Part shown: positions 47,825 to 58,633 of the stretch, one piece after another
How the letters are laid out: each line of letters starts with the position of its first letter
How positions within the stretch are numbered: the first letter of the stretch is position 1
Assembly (NCBI GenBank): GCA_001051155.2
Contig: JYIP02000006.1
Location: forward strand, 248,001-312,000
DNA: 64,000 bases
Source of the DNA: Chrysoporthe austroafricana
Lineage: Eukaryota; Ascomycota; Sordariomycetes; Diaporthales; Cryphonectriaceae
Direction of reading: 5' to 3'
Translations under genes and position numbers: made by a program
Notes under the pieces: generated by a model
Told to the model about the DNA's origin: nothing
The model's input: the letters and a program-made list of their open reading frames with translations, nothing else
The model's database searches: none

Positions 47825-48484
47825 ATGCCAGACTTACAACAACAGAACGATAGGATTCTCGCCGCTTGCAGGACTGGTGATCAACGGACGCTAGAAGTTT
47901 TGTTTCAAGAACTTGGCATCCGCTCCGAACATCCCAGAAACCCGTGGGATTTCGATAAACATCTTACAACGGAGCAGCGCACGCCGACAGTTAATAGTAT
48001 GCTCCGCGCTGCAATCGAAGGCGAACAAATCGGCATTGTCAATTTTCTATGCTTTGCATTTCCAAAAACTAGCATGGACCACGGGCCGCTCGCTTGGGCT
48101 ATCGATACAGGCAACGTTAAGCTAGTCGAAGCGATCTGCAAGCTCGACCCTGCTGCAGCTAACGGAGCACATGACTATATGAATATCCTCGCCTATGCGT
48201 GCTCAAAGCCCGAGAATGCAGAGATCGTTAGTATATTGCTGCAATCCGGTGCAGACCCTAACAAGCCGGCTGAGCATACGCCGCCATTTTCGAACGCCAG
48301 CTATGCCGTAACCGGAGGTATGCCGGTATCGACTTTCGAACAATTCTTCGACTACGGGTATCAGTTCAACGATGGCTGGGCTGTGAGGCGAGCCATAGAG
48401 CGGAAGCGTCCGGATGTGTTGACAGTCTTATTTGCAAGGGGTAAAGACCTTCCTACGGCAAGGCAAGACTCTAAGGAAGATTGA
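47825..48484 (+). CDS. Small ankyrin-repeat protein, possibly truncated by a frameshift
   Basis: 219 residues from the ATG at 47825 ('MPDLQQQNDRILAACRTGDQ'). An upstream in-frame ATG at 47741 exists, but the 28 residues it adds do not look like part of the fold. Ankyrin helices are visible: 'MLRAAIEGEQIGIVNFLCF', 'LAWAIDTGNVKLVEAICKL' and 'ILAYACSKPENAEIVSILLQ' followed by 'SGADPNKP', the classical loop. The last helix pair reads 'AVRRAIERKRPDVLTVLFAR'. After the stop, another frame from about 48480 reads 'LIKLALESNSLDMVELVDRE' and closes at 48603. This is one more ankyrin unit, so the gene probably ran on and has a frame break (or a very short unrecognised intron) near 48440-48480. Such proteins usually mediate protein binding; no other domain is present. 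Confidence 0.7.
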   Translation: MPDLQQQNDRILAACRTGDQRTLEVLFQELGIRSEHPRNPWDFDKHLTTEQRTPTVNSMLRAAIEGEQIGIVNFLCFAFPKTSMDHGPLAWAIDTGNVKLVEAICKLDPAAANGAHDYMNILAYACSKPENAEIVSILLQSGADPNKPAEHTPPFSNASYAVTGGMPVSTFEQFFDYGYQFNDGWAVRRAIERKRPDVLTVLFARGKDLPTARQDSKED

Positions 48485-49471
48485 TCAAATTAGCATTGGA
48501 AAGCAATAGCTTGGACATGGTTGAACTGGTCGACCGCGAATACTCTACTCGCCCTAAGAAGAAAGGATTTATCGATAGTATAATCGAGATGTTGCGCTCT
48601 TGAGTCGTGCTTATCAAGAAATAATCGACCGGAACATATTTTTGTCGGAAACGGGGAAGGGAAGGCGCGTGCAAACTGGACTATTTCGCCTAGTCCGCAT
48701 AGCCCTTCTTTGGAAAGGACCAGCCCAGAGGTACCTCTAGGCCTATTTATATAGGCAAATATCACCCTGGCGATCTGTTTGCAATTACTCTTGTGAATGG
48801 ATCCGGCCGGGCCCGGGTTCTTACCGTACTAACCCCATAGAATCCAACAGTTTCCCGTGGCGGCCGCTCTGGCGTGATAATGCAACCAACGTCTGAAAGA
48901 GCGCAACCAACGTCTACATTACCATGACCAACAAATGCTGCGAAACGTCGCAGAATTCACCCTGCTCTATTCTGATTTAGCGGAGGAACGGACTTCGTAA
49001 AAACCCTAATAGGCCTAGACATCTTCTCTGCAGTAATTGTTATATGCTGCAGCACGGCTCCACTTCTGAGCTCACCACCACTCACTACTATCCTTTGTAA
49101 ATATTTATCTGGGACAGTCTCGCCTCTCTGACAACAATAGGCCGTCAACTACTGATGACAGGATTCATGATCTTACGGGGCTGGTGAATTCACTGTGCCT
49201 TCCCCGGGAGTTCGCCCTGGATTTCCCATATATTCATCAAGTTAGCTTGAATGAATATCTTTTTCAATTATTCGAATTGAATTGTTATTAATAAATTAGA
49301 ATTTGAACGCAACCGTACGAGAGAAAATTAATGCTAAAGCAATAAGTAATAGCTTAATTAATTCAAACGTATTTATATAAGAATATTATTATTATTATAA
49401 TTATTATAAGTTTTAAAACGTAATGTAATAATTTTTTGAAATTGCATATAGCTATTTATTTATTCACTCGG
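48485..49471. other. Ankyrin remnant at the left, otherwise no gene; AT-rich patch at 49240-49460
   Basis: 48485-48603 carries one out-of-frame ankyrin unit. GCAACCAACGTCT is repeated at about 48882-48894 and 48903-48915. An AT-rich patch at 49240-49460 (ATTATTATTATTATAATTATT type) looks like a small RIP-affected or low-complexity segment; no repeat family could be assigned. Confidence 0.4.
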
Positions 49472-50391
49472 TTATTCAGCTAACCATTTAGGATTTACAA
49501 ACTCAATATCGTTCCAAAGTTTCATCGCTTCGGGTGTTCCCCTCTTGTCGGCCTTCCAATGATCGCGCTTCGGCCACGGTGATTTGTTGAAAATTAGCTT
49601 CAGAGAGTACTTTGGCGACTCGGAATTGATTCGTGCCAACTCTTCGGCCTCTTCCTTCGCATTATCTAGAAAGCCTTGTTCTTTCAAAAGCTGCAAGTGC
49701 GTGAAATGAAATGGAGCGGCGAAATTACCCTTTATGAGACGAACCGTATACGTCCTAGGATAAGAAAACGCCCCTGATTCCAAGGTTTCCTCGTTGACAT
49801 TGACGTTATTAAGGAGTTGAGCGTCGGAAGGAGGCTCTCTTTCTAGAGTGAGCTGCAATTCGAACTCAACCAACTTTCCATCACAGCTCACGTCGCAGAC
49901 CTGGCTATTTTAATATCTCAGTCTAAAGCTAGGCTTTCTTTAAAAAAAAGAAAAAGAAAAAAAAAGGGGGAGGACAAAAGAGAAATGGTCGCTTTGAGTA
50001 ATTTCAGGGTAAGTACAATCGCTTTGGAACATTTCAAATCCCAAGGCTAATGCAAACAAAGAAATCGAGGTTTCAAACTCGAAAGGGGATTATCATTACG
50101 GGAAAACCCACTCTAATTGTTCGAGCTTCGAGATTTTCCACGTGATTTCTGCACAAACCCAAACGCTCAATTCTCCGCCGCACCAAAGCTACACGCGCAT
50201 ACATTGTTAGCATATACAAATTTCCTTCACTTCGAACGGACTGCGCCGAGAAACGGAGTAAATATATAACGTACCTCTCCTCGGCCATCTTCACAGAAAC
50301 GCAGCTTGCACCGTCCCAAATCCTCCGGCGTCCAGTAGCCTTTCCCACACAGGATTGATCGTAAAGTTTGCGCAGTAGCATGAGATGCCAT
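49472..50391 (-). CDS. Small intracellular protein of unknown function, two exons
   Basis: Exon 1 is 50391-50275 (39 codons, 'MASHATAQTLRSILCGKGYW'). Exon 2 is 49900-49472, with a GTACGT donor and an AG acceptor at 49901-49902, giving 181 residues. The second exon is clearly protein-like ('LVEFELQLTLEREPPS', 'RTYTVRLIKGNFAAPFHFTH', 'KEEAEELARINSES', 'DIEFVNPKWLAE'). The join keeps phase and the cysteine-rich run 'LRFCEDGRGE' + 'VCDVSCDGKLVEFE' reads naturally. The 374-bp intron is long for a fungus and contains a strong pyrimidine tract near its 3' end. No signal peptide or membrane segment was seen. I do not recognise the family. Confidence 0.65.
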
Positions 50392-51310
50392 AGCTGTAAG
50401 CGATTTTAGGTGTCCTTTACAGATGTCGGTTGGAAAGTATTATAATGAGAAAAGAAACGTCACTAAGGTGTGCGAATCGCGGTGTACACGAGAGTTGTAA
50501 GCCAAGCACGGATACGTTGTTGAAGTTGCAAAGCGGGGGTGTTAGAGTCGATGTTGATGAAACTAGCTGATGTCAGCTATCGTTTCGCATAAATCCAGGC
50601 AAAGTAAGCGGAATAACTTGACTCAGCCAGCCACTTGATAACGTAATTGGATGCAAAAGCACTTGTGCATATAGTGGATTCTATGTAACCCTAAAGGTTG
50701 CAATTGACCCTTTAATAATGGAGTTTCTGCCAAAAAAAAAAAAAAAAAAGGTGAATTTTCTTTTATAATTAATACATAATGCTAGAACACGCCTATACGA
50801 AGCCGGGCGGGTTTCTGATGATATAAAGCTGAATGAGATAGATTAACAAATGAGTATCTATATTATACAAAAGCTAATTCTTAGCCAAGAGTAAGAGAAA
50901 GCAGGGTCCGCTTGGGCTCCTATTATAACACATAAGCTGATAGCCAATCTTTCGAATGGGCCCATATCAAGTGATGAGTGATTATTTAAATAAGATGCTA
51001 TAAATATATTTCTATAAGAGGCTGGAAAAGGGTTTTAAGTGGAAACCCCCGTTTATTTACGGGTTTTATTGACCAGACGTTAAAGTACTAATACAGCCAG
51101 GTTTCGCTTTAGCAGGCCACGTATTGGTTTATATAATTAAGAAACAGCTCGAAATCGCAAAGGTTCAGTATCATTTCAATCTGGTCACCATTGAATAGCT
51201 CGAAACATAAAAGCAAAGCAAAGCCCGAAGTTATCGTTTCGACTTTATACAGCAAAAACAACTTCCGCTTTCCCATTTTCTTTACACAATATTCAGCATT
51301 CTTAACGTGA
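50392..51310. other. Intergenic, divergent promoters
   Basis: Lies between two divergently transcribed genes. It contains an A17-18 homopolymer at about 50732-50749 and an AT-rich stretch around 50755-50870. No open frame of interest and no recognisable repeat. Confidence 0.5.
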
Positions 51311-52112
51311 ATGGCAGCTTTTCATATCCATCAATTATTTACGCTAGTTCTAGCTAGCGTTGCGGTCGTATCAGCGTTACCGGCGTTACCGGCGGAGCTT
51401 TTTAAACGGGGAGAAGTTCCGATGGGCTTCAGAGGAGTGCCAAAGGTATTGTACTCACAAATTGCAAAACATGCTTTATTGCTCCCAATGATCCGGCCTT
51501 CAAACAATAAACAATCGCTCATTTATATATACAGGCTCAAGCCGAGAAATACGAAGCAGCAGGGAATATTGTGATATACGTTCCTGGTTCTTTAGCGAAG
51601 CAAATTGGCGATGGTGTTTATTTCGCAAACACAATAGCCGGCGTACCCAAGAGTGACATGTGAGTTATTATACTTTTTCGCTTTGATCTGAATCAAGGAG
51701 CTCTTGGGCTTCCGCTAATACATCGATTGCAATTAGGTACTGCAAAGGCTATACCGATGAGGCGGTATTCAAAACCTTGGTCCGAGTTTGGATTGCGGAA
51801 GCCCTTCAAAACAAATGGATTGGGGCTCCTATGAAGAAGAAATATTCTCAGATCGATAAGCAAGTTATTCAAGAGATGGGATGGACGACGGAAGACGCTG
51901 TGCCGTTGGAAGTGATGCAGGCTATGAAGATAAGCCGGATAGACTTCGAAAGCACAGGTCCATACCAGCTGGTCGTTCCCAAGGAAGCTTTATCTTATCA
52001 TGGAGGTCCGTTGAAAATAAGAGTTGTGTGCAAGGAAACTAAGGAGGAGCTAGACACCACCCCCGTCGACATGTCACTGTGGACCTTCGGCGCGAAGGGG
52101 ACTGCGCAATAG
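51311..52112 (+). CDS. Small secreted protein of unknown function
   Basis: Exons 51311-51445, 51535-51659 and 51737-52112 with GT-AG introns of 89 and 77 bp. The joined frame is exactly 212 codons (211 residues). Residues 1-22 are a typical signal peptide ('LFTLVLASVAVVSA'), followed by a dibasic 'FKRGE' that could be a Kex2-like site. The mature part has a block 'GNIVIYVPGSLAKQIGDGVY' near residues 54-73, then 'FANTIAG' and few cysteines. The C-terminus ends 'MSLWTFGAKGTAQ'. The RG...GDGVY arrangement faintly recalls ADP-ribosyltransferase folds, but no catalytic Glu pair was identified, so that link is a guess only. It could be an effector-like or cell-surface protein. Confidence 0.75.
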
Positions 52113-53926
52113 GATACGCTTAAGGTCAAGCTTTCAACTTTGTACTATCAAAGTCGTTCGCTTCGCCTTATCATCTCCTCCCCCGTATCCAAAAAAAAAA
52201 AAGGGGGTTGAGGTAAGGGGGTATGACTGATCAGCCTAGAGTTGTGTTATGGGGTGGCGTTCTTGTCAGACGAGCACTGCATCGGAAAGCTTTGGATTAC
52301 CACCATGCAAGTGTGGCATGGCTGAGAGCTATATATTGCGGCATTTTATACTATTGTCACTCACTCATTGAAGCGAAACTCTTCACTAGAGTACGTAGAT
52401 TGCGGGTCATTCTACTGGGAGATATTCCGAGGTCTCCTAGGCTGAGAAGTGAATACCGTTATCAGAACAGGACGGAGAATTGTTGTATGATGAAAGAGCC
52501 CCTTGCCTATCTGCCATGTTATTATTTTTTTTATACAAATACCGAGAAGGCTAGCCGGTCTTTGCATGCATTGCAAATACGATACCATGGAAAAAGGTAA
52601 AAAGTCTTTCAATAAGTACATGCACCTCTGACCCCAATCCAGTCTAAAATCAATATAGCCTGCTTAGACACAGACTCTTAGTCAACAGTATCCTGGAATT
52701 TGAATTGCGGTAGATTCTGTGCCCTTGCTACAGAGATTATTCCAATGTGATATACTTTTCCTTGTCCTCGCTGGCCTCTCCCTGGTTATGAAATTCATTC
52801 GGGATTATGTCAAACTTTCACCTGTACCAGCGTCGTCGATTACTTCTGGTTCATTACTATTACGAATGCTATATGAATGGAGAATATGTTCTTGTTTTTC
52901 ATACTTTTGTTTCACAGTGGGTCGTTGGAAACAATGCTGTCTATATTAAATATACACGAGAATCATCAATCACCTACATGTCGACAGCTTCTACCTGGGG
53001 CTTGTGTGGAGCCCTTACACTTCAATTGGCTGTTGGGGATAAATTAAAACATTGAAGTGGCTCACTGAGCAAGCCTACCCGATTGACAAGAGGCTTGGTG
53101 CCGGGTTTGGTTTAATTAATGTATCCTGTCTTGTGTCCACTTCTTTGGCCGTTCTAGTTCGATCCTCTCCGCGCTGCAGATGGACCATCTTATTACATTT
53201 GACCAAGTTTTAAGATATAAATATCTCTTCTATTTATGCAGACCTCATCAAGCTATCAGTTTGACCTCCCATTTGAGCCCTATACTGGAATCTTTTGAAA
53301 AGTTCTGCGCCATCCGTTACGATTTGATCATCTACATGGGCTTTATAGCTGCTTGAACAGTCTCCCCCATTGCATTTGGTCTTGCAGAATGCGGAAACCC
53401 ACTCATAGCTATATTTGGAACACCGACGGAATACTTGAAAAGTTGTGGCCACGCAATTTCGACTGGAATTTTCCGCGTGTACTGCCAGCTACCCTCCCTC
53501 TCAGATGCCTCTTCAACCAACAACAAATCGCTTTTGACGTTAGTCGCATCTTCACGTTGTTACACCTCAAGTGAACAAATAAAACAGCTCCTTCTTTCCT
53601 ATCAGTCGGCACAGGTTATCCGTGAAGCTAGCAGGTCAAGGGCTCAGTGCAAAAGAAACAATAACTTCTTAGCTCGAAGGCTATGATGACCTGGTGCTCT
53701 AATATCTGAAATTTGTCCCACAAATTATGGGACTTCAACATACCTCCAACCTGGAATTACTGCTATTAGGTATTGTTCTAATGCAGCCTGTTGAATGAAA
53801 CACGTGATTATATACACAAACATTTATCCGTGAATACGTACAGAGAAGGTGGTATGTGGTGATAAATGTAAGCGTCACTAAGCCCTTTCAGTGACCCTAT
53901 AGCCACCTTTGCAGGACGCCGCCCAC
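52113..53926. other. No gene recognised
   Basis: Short overlapping frames on both strands (for example 52223-52600 plus and 53234-53612 minus) show no domain and no coherent splicing. Minus-strand text near 53330-53530 in neighbouring frames looks weakly protein-like and may be decayed coding DNA. A12 and G5 runs stand at about 52188-52205. Confidence 0.4.
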
Positions 53927-55753
53927 TTAGTAGATGGGCATTAGAAAGGCGTTTAAGTCGTACAAAAGAGCGCTGATCGAAGACTGGTTGGACTGGCATT
54001 GCATGGTGCTGTTGTCAGTCCAGTAAGGGCGCGAGGGCCAGGCGCAGATCTGGCCTGTCTCGCCGGCCAGATCGCCGTCGATAACGGTAGCGTTAAGAGT
54101 GGTGGGCACAACGCCGTTCTCGACCCAGTCGATCATGACGGCGAAGTTAGTACGGGGAAAGGGCGCATTGGGCTGCAGGTCGTTGGTGGCGCAGTGGGCC
54201 GCGCCAGGCACAAGATAGAACCGGTACCACTCGTTCAGCGCCTCATTTCCGTCCTCGAATGACAAGTCGGGGTACATAATGCTGCGCACGGACTCGTGGT
54301 AGTGAATAGAAGAGGCAGGTGGGATGCTGGTATCCGCCTCGCCGTGATAGTGTAGCAGACGACCTCCCTTCTCGTAAAAGGGGGTGAGGTCGGGGAGGGT
54401 GGTCTGGAGCGAGTCGGTGTAGAGCTCCATCCCCTCGATCATCCAGTCTCGCAAATTGTCGTACGTTACGTTCGTCAGGTCCAAGGAGTCAATCTCCTGC
54501 CAGTCCAGGAACTTGGTAACCCACTCGCCGTTAGAGTCTGGGTTGGTGATTGTCCAGCTACCCGTGTCGCTATCATAGACGGTTGGGTCGCCGAAGCCAG
54601 CCGCCGGTTGGAAGGGGAAGTAGGCCTGGCGACCCTTAGAGTCCCTCAGGCCGGCCAGCAGGGTCTGCGCAACGAGGATGCTTTCTGCCGAGATAGTGCC
54701 GTTCACTGCCGGAGAAGTGGACGCGCTTTGTCTCTTGGCATGTCTCTTCCCGTATCCCAGGCCAATGCTCGTCGAAGAAGTGGCGGCACACGAATATGGG
54801 GTGCCAACCAGGCTAGAGATATTGAAGTCAAGGCTGCAAAGATCGCTGCGCGCGATGACGCCGTCAGACTTGCCGTCCAAAGCATCGCAAGCGGCCATGG
54901 TCGCGTTCACGATGGTGTCGAACTCGCAGGTCGACGGGTAGTAACCAATGGTCTGAACCTGGACAGGGGCGACAAGATGGTTCATCTGCTGGTGGCCGTA
55001 GCGCATTGCCGGGGCGCCGGCAATGATGCCGTCGTAAAGTTCGGGAGCACGCTGGACTTGGCTCATCCCTTCTCTGCCTCCTTCCGAGCAACCTGTGTAG
55101 TAAGTGTACAGCTTGCTGCCGGAAGTGGAAGAGTTGGTCGCTGTGGTGCCATAGAAGTTGCTGGTGAAAACCTTGCCGATCTGGGTCATCTCAGCAATGG
55201 CTCGGTAGCCCCAGTTGTATACCATTGGCCAGTTGACGGTGCCGTTGCCCAGAAGGACGACATCGTCAAAACTAGTCCCGCCGTAGTATGGCATGCCTCC
55301 ATCGGTATAGCCCGACACGGCACCAAGAGAGACCCCTCCAGTCATGTCGGCCCCGCCTGATCCATTATTGATGGTATAAGCTGCGCCGCCGGTAGCCAGG
55401 AACCGATTCTGGAACGAATCCGGGCTCGGCATGTAGTAGGTGACTACTAGCTGGTCATCGAGATTCTGGTGGCTGTATGCAAAAGACACCTCGCAAAATT
55501 CCACGACCGAGTCGGGCCAGAACGTTGCATCGGTCACCGTATAGTTGGTATAGATGCTGGCCGTTACTGACGTCGAGTCGAAGGTGACTCCCTCAGGAAT
55601 GTCGGCATCAGATGAGGGCAGAACCGACGAGACGTAGTCCGTGGTGCAAACATCGCTCAGGGATGCTGCCGAGGCTGCGCCCAGGCTGATGGAGGCTGAG
55701 GCTAGGAGCCTGAGCAGCCTTTGCGTTGAACCACCCATAATATCGCTCAGCAA
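53927..55753 (-). CDS. Secreted tannase / feruloyl esterase family protein
   Basis: Single exon, 608 residues from the ATG at 55753; the second Met at residue 6 is an equally good start. The signal peptide runs to about residue 29 ('LLASASISLGAASA'). It belongs to the tannase/feruloyl-esterase family, which hydrolyses gallate or ferulate esters of plant material outside the cell. It shows the family's CS-D-HC catalytic arrangement: C222-S223 in 'TGCSEGGREG', D474 in 'HGEADTSIPP' and H520-C521 in 'GAAHCATND', where the two Cys are expected to form the bridging disulfide. A probable calcium loop stands at about 290-299 ('DALDGKSDGV'). Dibasic KR pairs at 336-337 and 340-341 match the internal Kex2 processing known in fungal tannases. 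Many N-glycosylation sequons are present. Intact and GC-rich. The long plus-strand frame over it is a shadow. Confidence 0.93.
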   Translation of the reverse strand: MLSDIMGGSTQRLLRLLASASISLGAASAASLSDVCTTDYVSSVLPSSDADIPEGVTFDSTSVTASIYTNYTVTDATFWPDSVVEFCEVSFAYSHQNLDDQLVVTYYMPSPDSFQNRFLATGGAAYTINNGSGGADMTGGVSLGAVSGYTDGGMPYYGGTSFDDVVLLGNGTVNWPMVYNWGYRAIAEMTQIGKVFTSNFYGTTATNSSTSGSKLYTYYTGCSEGGREGMSQVQRAPELYDGIIAGAPAMRYGHQQMNHLVAPVQVQTIGYYPSTCEFDTIVNATMAACDALDGKSDGVIARSDLCSLDFNISSLVGTPYSCAATSSTSIGLGYGKRHAKRQSASTSPAVNGTISAESILVAQTLLAGLRDSKGRQAYFPFQPAAGFGDPTVYDSDTGSWTITNPDSNGEWVTKFLDWQEIDSLDLTNVTYDNLRDWMIEGMELYTDSLQTTLPDLTPFYEKGGRLLHYHGEADTSIPPASSIHYHESVRSIMYPDLSFEDGNEALNEWYRFYLVPGAAHCATNDLQPNAPFPRTNFAVMIDWVENGVVPTTLNATVIDGDLAGETGQICAWPSRPYWTDNSTMQCQSNQSSISALLYDLNAFLMPIY

Positions 55754-56803
55754 TTGACTCGTAAGTGAAAAAATGGACCCAATTGCTATAAAAAAGAAGG
55801 TATATACATCAAAGGAGTGAAACGAGTGCCAATACCAATGCGAAGTGGCGGGGGAAGCTAGGTTACCAGCGCCGAAGAGGATCCAAAGCGAGAGCCGTAC
55901 GGACGTACTTATAAACCACCTAGGTAGGTATAGTGCGCCTAAGTAGCAGAAGTACTAAATAATTCAACTCCTGTCAAGCGACACCAAGCCTACGTCCATG
56001 CGATATTGCAACGCCTATCTCCGAGCAAATGTGCATGCCTCTGGCCGAAGGACTAGCAAGTGGGTGGCATGTGGGTGGATATAAAAACTGTTTCCCGAAG
56101 TTGAGGGTTGCCCCGTTTCCCCACAGAGTATGGCGCAGGACGTTCATGACGACGCTCACTTTTACCGGGATCTTGCAGCAGCACCAATTGGCAGGCCGGT
56201 CTGGATCGGATATCAGAAGTGTCTTTCTAGCATCAGGTTGCAAAGAGAGGCGTGACACTGGCACCATGTACGACTCGTGGAACTACCCACAACTTCGCCT
56301 CAGCGGTCAGAAACACGCAGACATACCATGTAATTAGAAGCACTATGCTCAAGCCACTGTATCGGGAGATATATGTATCACCGTCTAGGCCAGGTAAGGG
56401 TCTCCGCAGTACACGTATGCGTACGGAATTAAGGGGCAAACCCAGAGCTTAACCCTGGGCAGGGGTTACTGGCGTGACTGGGTAGCTTCAATACAAGCTT
56501 GAGTGGGCCTCGGATATGATAATCAGCCTTACGGCAGTGCAAGGGCCGTTGTCACGAGACAACATAGTGAGCTCTCACATCGGGACCGAGGCTGCGGCCC
56601 ATGTCAAAATACAAAGTATGTCTCCTTCCATAGGCGAGGTTCTCAGCAGTGGAGTCGCAGTGAAAGGTGCTATGCCAGCAGTGCCGATAAATACCGCGCT
56701 GGCTTCTGCGATCAAGGGGCTGGCCGTCACTCGCACGCTCGCCGAAACAACCCGCTGGGCTGTTGTTGGCGCCGGTCGGAGGTACGGAAGGACGCTCTGG
56801 TAT
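55754..56803. other. Tannase promoter and unassigned DNA
   Basis: The first ~150 bp left of 55920 are the likely tannase promoter/5' UTR. Short frames at 55974-56452 on both strands overlap each other and show no domain. Nothing else recognised. Confidence 0.4.
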
Positions 56804-57454
56804 TTAGATAGCTACTCTCCGCACAGCACGCCAGCGGTCCTGCAGGGCAGCCCAGGTGTCGTCCAAACTGTCCGTCTCCCTTATGAGGAGGCCCCAGTGG
56901 AGGATGCCCGCGGAAGGGGCGGCTGCGTAGAGCTCGAGGAAGTCTTTCTGGCTGCTATTCTGCTGACAGTCCAGGACGGTGGTCAGGTCGAGGGTGAAGT
57001 TCTCGGGGGAATTTCTGTTGATGAGGAAGATGCAGGCGCGCGGGGCAGGAGAGCCAGTGGACGTGTCAGGGACCTGGTTGCAGATGAAGAGCGGGCCCTT
57101 GAAGAGCTCCTCGCCCCAATCCTCCTTGTCGTGATCCCACTGGAAGACGAGCACGTGGTGGGCCATGGACACGTAGGACTGGACCGTGGGCTCGTAGCGC
57201 CTGATGACGCCGAGGTTCATGTCGCCGATGGTGCGAGTACCCTGTGCAGGTTGTGCATCGCAGCAGCCAGCAGGGACGGTGGCCGTGGCTGTGGCCGTGG
57301 CAGTAGCCGTGACGGTGACAGTGGACTGTCCAAGCTGGGCGCTGGGGCCTCCCTGCGGGCCGTCGGACTCGTAGTCGGAGACCGGCACGGGGTTCGCTGC
57401 ACGGGCTGCTGGCTGGTTGTGGCGTCGAGCCCTTCGGGGCGTCGAGGGCTTCAT
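56804..57454 (-). CDS. Dcp1-like decapping-subunit protein (EVH1/PH-type fold)
   Basis: 216 residues, single exon. The N-terminus 'MKPSTPRRARRHNQP' and 'PVPVSDYESD' resembles fungal Dcp1 proteins. The folded part begins at about residue 80 with 'NLGVIRRYEPTVQSYVSMA', then 'HHVLVFQWD', 'LFKGPLFICNQ', 'PRACIFLINRNSPENFTLDL' and 'HWGLLIRETDSLDDTW'. These follow the order of the Dcp1 strands: position-of-cap-partner helix, 'EGxLF', 'LNR..xxNFxxDL'. Dcp1 activates the mRNA decapping enzyme Dcp2 in P-bodies. Odd points are a low-complexity TVTVTATATATAT run (residues 45-59) from a GT/GC repeat and a C-terminus shorter than usual. A diverged extra copy of Dcp1 is more likely than the housekeeping gene, but this is inference. 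Confidence 0.72.
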   Translation of the reverse strand: MKPSTPRRARRHNQPAARAANPVPVSDYESDGPQGGPSAQLGQSTVTVTATATATATATVPAGCCDAQPAQGTRTIGDMNLGVIRRYEPTVQSYVSMAHHVLVFQWDHDKEDWGEELFKGPLFICNQVPDTSTGSPAPRACIFLINRNSPENFTLDLTTVLDCQQNSSQKDFLELYAAAPSAGILHWGLLIRETDSLDDTWAALQDRWRAVRRVAI

Positions 57455-58633
57455 GCTGCCTCGACGATGCGAGCCGGATCTTGATCTAGGGATCGGACCG
57501 AGCGGTAGGACGAGCGAGGGCGACAGGTCTAGCCGCTGCGGGGAGGCTTAGCAGGCGTGCGAGGAGCAGCAGTGTGAGGATGTCGGGGAACTGAACGCAC
57601 ATTCCAGGAGACCGGAAGCTGCAGCCCCGGGACTGAGGATGGGGTTCGAGGCGGAGGGATCGACGGCAGGAGGGATCGCGGGGAACGGGCCCAGGTTTGA
57701 GGTCAGGCAGCAGGGCAGCAGGGCAGCAGGGCAGCAAGACAGCAGGGCAACAGGAGAGTGCTGCGGCCTGGTCGGTCCTCAAAGGCGGGAGTACGTCAGT
57801 TTCGAAGTCCAATATGCCGCGAGTTCTTGGTGTGGCATGTCTGAGATGCGTGCTTCTGAGGAGGGCAGCCGATGACGCCTGCGCCGTGATGTCGCGGGAT
57901 GTCATGGCGCGGAAGACAAGAAGGTCTGCCTGGGGCTCTTATCTTATCGACCAGCCTAGGGTCGCCAGCCGGGAGGGGATTGTCGGCAGGCAATCTGGGT
58001 ATATAGGTACCTTCTATACCAACGACGAGACCCTGAATCTAGTTACCGTAATACTTGCCATATCGCCAACAGAGATAGCAGGCTGTAAGATGTCTGAATA
58101 TTGAATGACTCCCGGATTAGCTGTAAATTCAACAAAGAAGCCAGGGAGAGCAAAATCCAGAAAATTTCATTCTCGATCCAGTGCCCGCCGCGGCGGGGGA
58201 GAGTGACTGCGTTGGTTGGCGACCGTTGGTGCCGTATCAACTTGCCAGCACCCTTGAGATCTCATGAAGGCCCATGCATATGCATCGGGGCGCCACCTAG
58301 ACACCGCAGGCAGTTTCGTTGCCAAGACGCTGCTGGTTCGTCCGCCCTTTCGCGCCAACAACCTGTCAAGGGGCGGGGGTAGGCCTGCCAAGAAAACTTC
58401 AACCGAAGAGAGGAAGTGGTATGCAGCTGAGACCTTCGTTGTTGTGCATGTAATCATTATGTCATTCGCATGCTGCATAGATTAGGCAGACGGCACCAGA
58501 GCCAAGTAGGCTGTCTTCAAGGTGTTGAAACTCAACGACATTGCCAACCAAAGGCGGTGGCCTTTTAACGCTCAATGGGCGTTGGCCACAAAACTCAGCA
58601 GTAACTCGGCCTCCTCGCCCTTGGCAGTTTAAC
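57455..58633. other. No gene recognised; contains a GGCAGCAGG minisatellite
   Basis: GC-rich DNA with short frames on both strands and no domain. The 139-codon minus-strand frame at 57486-57905 is dominated by repeat translation and is not believed. The left end is probably the promoter of the Dcp1-like gene. Confidence 0.4.
57700..57755 (+). repeat. 9-bp minisatellite (GGCAGCAGG type)
   Basis: Five to six imperfect tandem units of GGGCAGCA / GGCAGCAGG type with point changes (CAAGACAGCAGGGCAACAGG at the end). Confidence 0.85.

Noticed and set aside
54608..55360. 250-codon plus-strand open frame over the tannase gene
   Set aside because: It is a shadow of a GC-rich 608-codon gene on the other strand and has no domain of its own.
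56516..57484. 322-codon plus-strand open frame over the Dcp1-like gene
   Set aside because: The opposite strand has a recognisable Dcp1-type protein. The plus frame is Gly/Arg/Val-rich without domain features and is best explained as a shadow.
57486..57905. 139-codon minus-strand frame with a Cys/Pro/Ala-rich stretch
   Set aside because: Its middle is only the translation of the 9-bp minisatellite and the rest has no domain features.
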